NCBI GenBank assembly: GCA_947367415.1
Contig: CANBEE010000130.1
Span: 1-7,477, forward strand
Length of the DNA stretch: 7,477 nucleotides
Direction of reading: 5' to 3'
From: an uncultured Bacteroidales bacterium
GTDB lineage: Bacteria > Bacteroidota > Bacteroidia > Bacteroidales > Bacteroidaceae
Shown here: piece after piece, positions 5,947-7,477 of the stretch
Position numbering within the stretch: the stretch's first letter is position 1
How the letters are laid out: each line of letters begins with the position of its first letter
Program-made: the position numbers and the translations under genes
The notes under the pieces: model-generated
What the model saw: the letters and a program-made list of their open reading frames with translations, nothing else
Databases searched by the model: none
What the model was told of the DNA's origin: nothing

Positions 5947-6789
5947 AAACCTACGCAGCCCCTCCACGGTGTCGGCAAACTGTATGGCGCCGTCTGAGGC
6001 CTCTGTAGCCTTGCGCATCGATATGCTGATGTTGCGCACATGAGCAGCAAAGCGCTCATGGTCGGGTTCGGCGATATGCGGCACGTCGCACCCCATCATG
6101 TCGAGGTAGGCCAGTGCCGTCTCATAGGTGTTCAGGTGGTTCTCGGCTCCGAAGTTATACACACCACCTGGCAGCTCCAGCGCGTGCGGTATGTTCCTCA
6201 CCACCTCGTCCACCCACGTGATACCGCGATATTCCCTTGTGGCAAATCGCAAGGGCGTGTTTTGTCGTATAGCCTCCTCGATGTTGAGCACAAAGTTGTT
6301 GTGCGTGGGCATCCCCTCTCGTCTGATGTCGTACATCCATGTCGCTCGCAGGGCCACGCTGTCGGGGCATCTACGCAGTGCCTCCTCCTCGGCCATCAGC
6401 TTGTGTCGTCCATAGTGGTTCTCCGGGCATACGGCGATGTCCTCAGAGAGTGCTCCCAACTCGCAGTTGCCGTTATACACCTGGTCCGACGAGAACCACA
6501 CCAGCTTGCATCCGTAGCGTGCTGCCGCGTCGGCCATGTGTGCCACACCCATCACGTTCACCCTCATGCTCTCCTCGGGGTGCTGCTCGCAGTATCCCGT
6601 GTTCGACAATGCCGCCAGGTGCACGATGGCGTGAGGCCTATGAATCTTTATATACTCGTCCGCCACCTCAGGGCGTGTGATGTCACACTCTCTGTGCGAG
6701 GGAGCCAACACCTCATAGTGCTCGCCCATCGCCTTGGCCACGCGGCTTCCTACAAATCCGCTCGTTCCGGTGATTAGTATCTTCTTCAT
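5929..6789 (-). CDS. RmlD-type NAD(P)-dependent sugar reductase / SDR-family protein
   Basis: Cytoplasmic short-chain dehydrogenase/reductase of the RmlD (dTDP-4-dehydrorhamnose reductase-like) group, 286 residues, a normal length. The N-terminal Rossmann fold has TGTSGFVG at 7-14 (GxxGxxG dinucleotide site). CDITRP near 35-40 and HLAALSN near 57-63 match RmlD-like proteins. The catalytic set is Ser100/101 in WFSSDQVYNG and the YxxxK pair Tyr126-Lys130 (HYGRHK). The C-terminal half (YRGITWVDEVVRNIPHAL; GGVYNFGAEN) fits the substrate domain. The true substrate is not readable; no other rhamnose-pathway genes are in view, so annotation as a generic sugar-nucleotide reductase is safer than rmlD. 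It starts 15 bases after the SusC-like stop, implying co-transcription. The last five residues, VNGEW, and the TGA are encoded by the TCACCAT heptamer repeat, so the natural C-terminus may have been remodelled. Confidence 0.88.
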   Translation of the reverse strand: MKKILITGTSGFVGSRVAKAMGEHYEVLAPSHRECDITRPEVADEYIKIHRPHAIVHLAALSNTGYCEQHPEESMRVNVMGVAHMADAAARYGCKLVWFSSDQVYNGNCELGALSEDIAVCPENHYGRHKLMAEEEALRRCPDSVALRATWMYDIRREGMPTHNNFVLNIEEAIRQNTPLRFATREYRGITWVDEVVRNIPHALELPGGVYNFGAENHLNTYETALAYLDMMGCDVPHIAEPDHERFAAHVRNISISMRKATEASDGAIQFADTVEGLRRFVNGEW

Positions 6790-6804
6790 ATCAATCAGTG
6801 TATT

Positions 6805-7477
6805 TTAGAACAGACTTATGTTTACACCCAAAAGAACTGTCGCAACAGTAGGATAGAAACTTGGGTAGTCAATACCCGCATCCCAAACACCTGTTGTGTT
6901 AACCTCTGGATCCTGTCCGCTGTATGCTGTGATGGTAAGGAGGTTCTGGCCTGTAAAGTACACGCGGCAGTTGTCGATGTAGCTGTCCTCCTTGCACTTG
7001 AATGTGTAACCTACAGTGAAGTTGTCAAGCTTCATGTAAGAACCATCCTCAAGATAGTAGTCAGAGAAGAGGGCCTTGTTTGCATATGTCACCTCATTTG
7101 CCTTCACATCCTTCATGAAGATGTTGCCGTCAACATTTGCAAGCGGACCGTAAGCCCATCTTGTGAGGTTGAGGATGTCGTTTCCTACTACACCACGGAA
7201 GAAGATGCTTGCATCGAGGTTCTTCCAACGGATAGAGTTGTTCCAACCGAATGTGAACCAAGGCTGCGCATTTCCGATTACCTGCTTGTATGACTCTACT
7301 GCATTGTCAGAAGACACATAACCGCCGATTGGGGTTCTATACATCCATGTTCCGTCAGACTTGAATCCCTCAAACTTATATCCATAGAATGATCCAACAG
7401 GCATACCCTCCTTCAAAACCTGAGTCTTAACGTTCATTACACCATTATCATTAACTTCTCCTGATTCAGTCATATCA
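6805..7477 (-). CDS. SusC-like TonB-dependent outer-membrane receptor, C-terminal part only
   Basis: The last 223 residues of a SusC/RagA-family receptor, which imports glycans or other large nutrients with a SusD lipoprotein and TonB energy. The frame stays open to the window edge, so the ATG at 7473 is internal. Visible barrel strands include WFTFGWNNSIRWKNLDASIFF, LEDGSYMKLDNFTVGYTF and FTGQNLLTITAYSGQDPEVN, and the chain ends TVLLGVNISLF, a typical barrel-closing strand with terminal Phe. The plug, TonB box and signal peptide lie outside. Base use differs from the rest of the window: three sampled 60-base rows give 45-47% GC against roughly 62-65% in rows sampled from the reductase and efflux genes. 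Most Ile codons I read here are ATC, whereas ATA is common in the efflux genes, as expected of an abundant protein. No susD follows; the reductase does. Confidence 0.92.
   Translation of the reverse strand, partial: DMTESGEVNDNGVMNVKTQVLKEGMPVGSFYGYKFEGFKSDGTWMYRTPIGGYVSSDNAVESYKQVIGNAQPWFTFGWNNSIRWKNLDASIFFRGVVGNDILNLTRWAYGPLANVDGNIFMKDVKANEVTYANKALFSDYYLEDGSYMKLDNFTVGYTFKCKEDSYIDNCRVYFTGQNLLTITAYSGQDPEVNTTGVWDAGIDYPSFYPTVATVLLGVNISLF

Noticed and set aside
5001..6777. Plus-strand frames 5001-5786 and 6040-6777
   Set aside because: Antisense shadows of the ATPase and the reductase, whose catalytic motifs are intact on the minus strand. The shadow proteins are His- and Val-rich without recognisable motifs.

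Overview
The window looks like chromosomal DNA from a Bacteroidota bacterium, most likely Bacteroidales (Prevotella-like is a guess). Three things point there. The right edge encodes the C-terminus of a SusC-type TonB-dependent receptor. The only clear promoter has the Bacteroidetes form (TTG, 19 bases, TAnnTTTG). Most start codons lack a strong Shine-Dalgarno sequence. Every gene I can support is on the minus strand, so the biological order runs from right to left.

Layout in transcription order: (1) 7477-6805, the last 223 residues of a SusC-like outer-membrane receptor, cut by the window edge. (2) 6789-5929, a complete RmlD-type short-chain dehydrogenase/reductase starting only 15 bases after the receptor stop. 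(3) 5928-5730, a 199-base gap holding heptamer repeats, a hairpin and the promoter of the next operon. (4) 5720-5004, an ABC ATPase of the MacB/LolD type. (5) 4991-3738 and 3696-2437, two paralogous MacB/FtsX-type permeases. (6) 2339-1245, a MacA/HlyD-type periplasmic adaptor. (7) 1124-1, a TolC-family outer-membrane channel missing its C-terminus at the left edge; it has no stop in the window and must be read by hand.

Genes 4-7 form a tripartite efflux or secretion operon. The ATPase powers an inner-membrane permease pair, probably a heterodimer. The adaptor bridges the periplasm and the TolC-type channel crosses the outer membrane. In E. coli MacB the ATPase and permease are one polypeptide; here they are separate and the permease is duplicated. 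The substrate cannot be read from sequence.

The genes are ordinary for the phylum. What stands out is the DNA between them. Three gaps (1125-1244, 2340-2436 and 5730-5928) contain short tandem repeats, mostly with a 7-base period, that share words with one another and in two places supply the stop codon of the preceding gene. The 1136-1246 segment is almost wholly repeats plus a perfect 14-bp palindrome. I see no CRISPR, tRNA, rRNA, insertion sequence or defence system. No gene-free stretch exceeds 300 bases.
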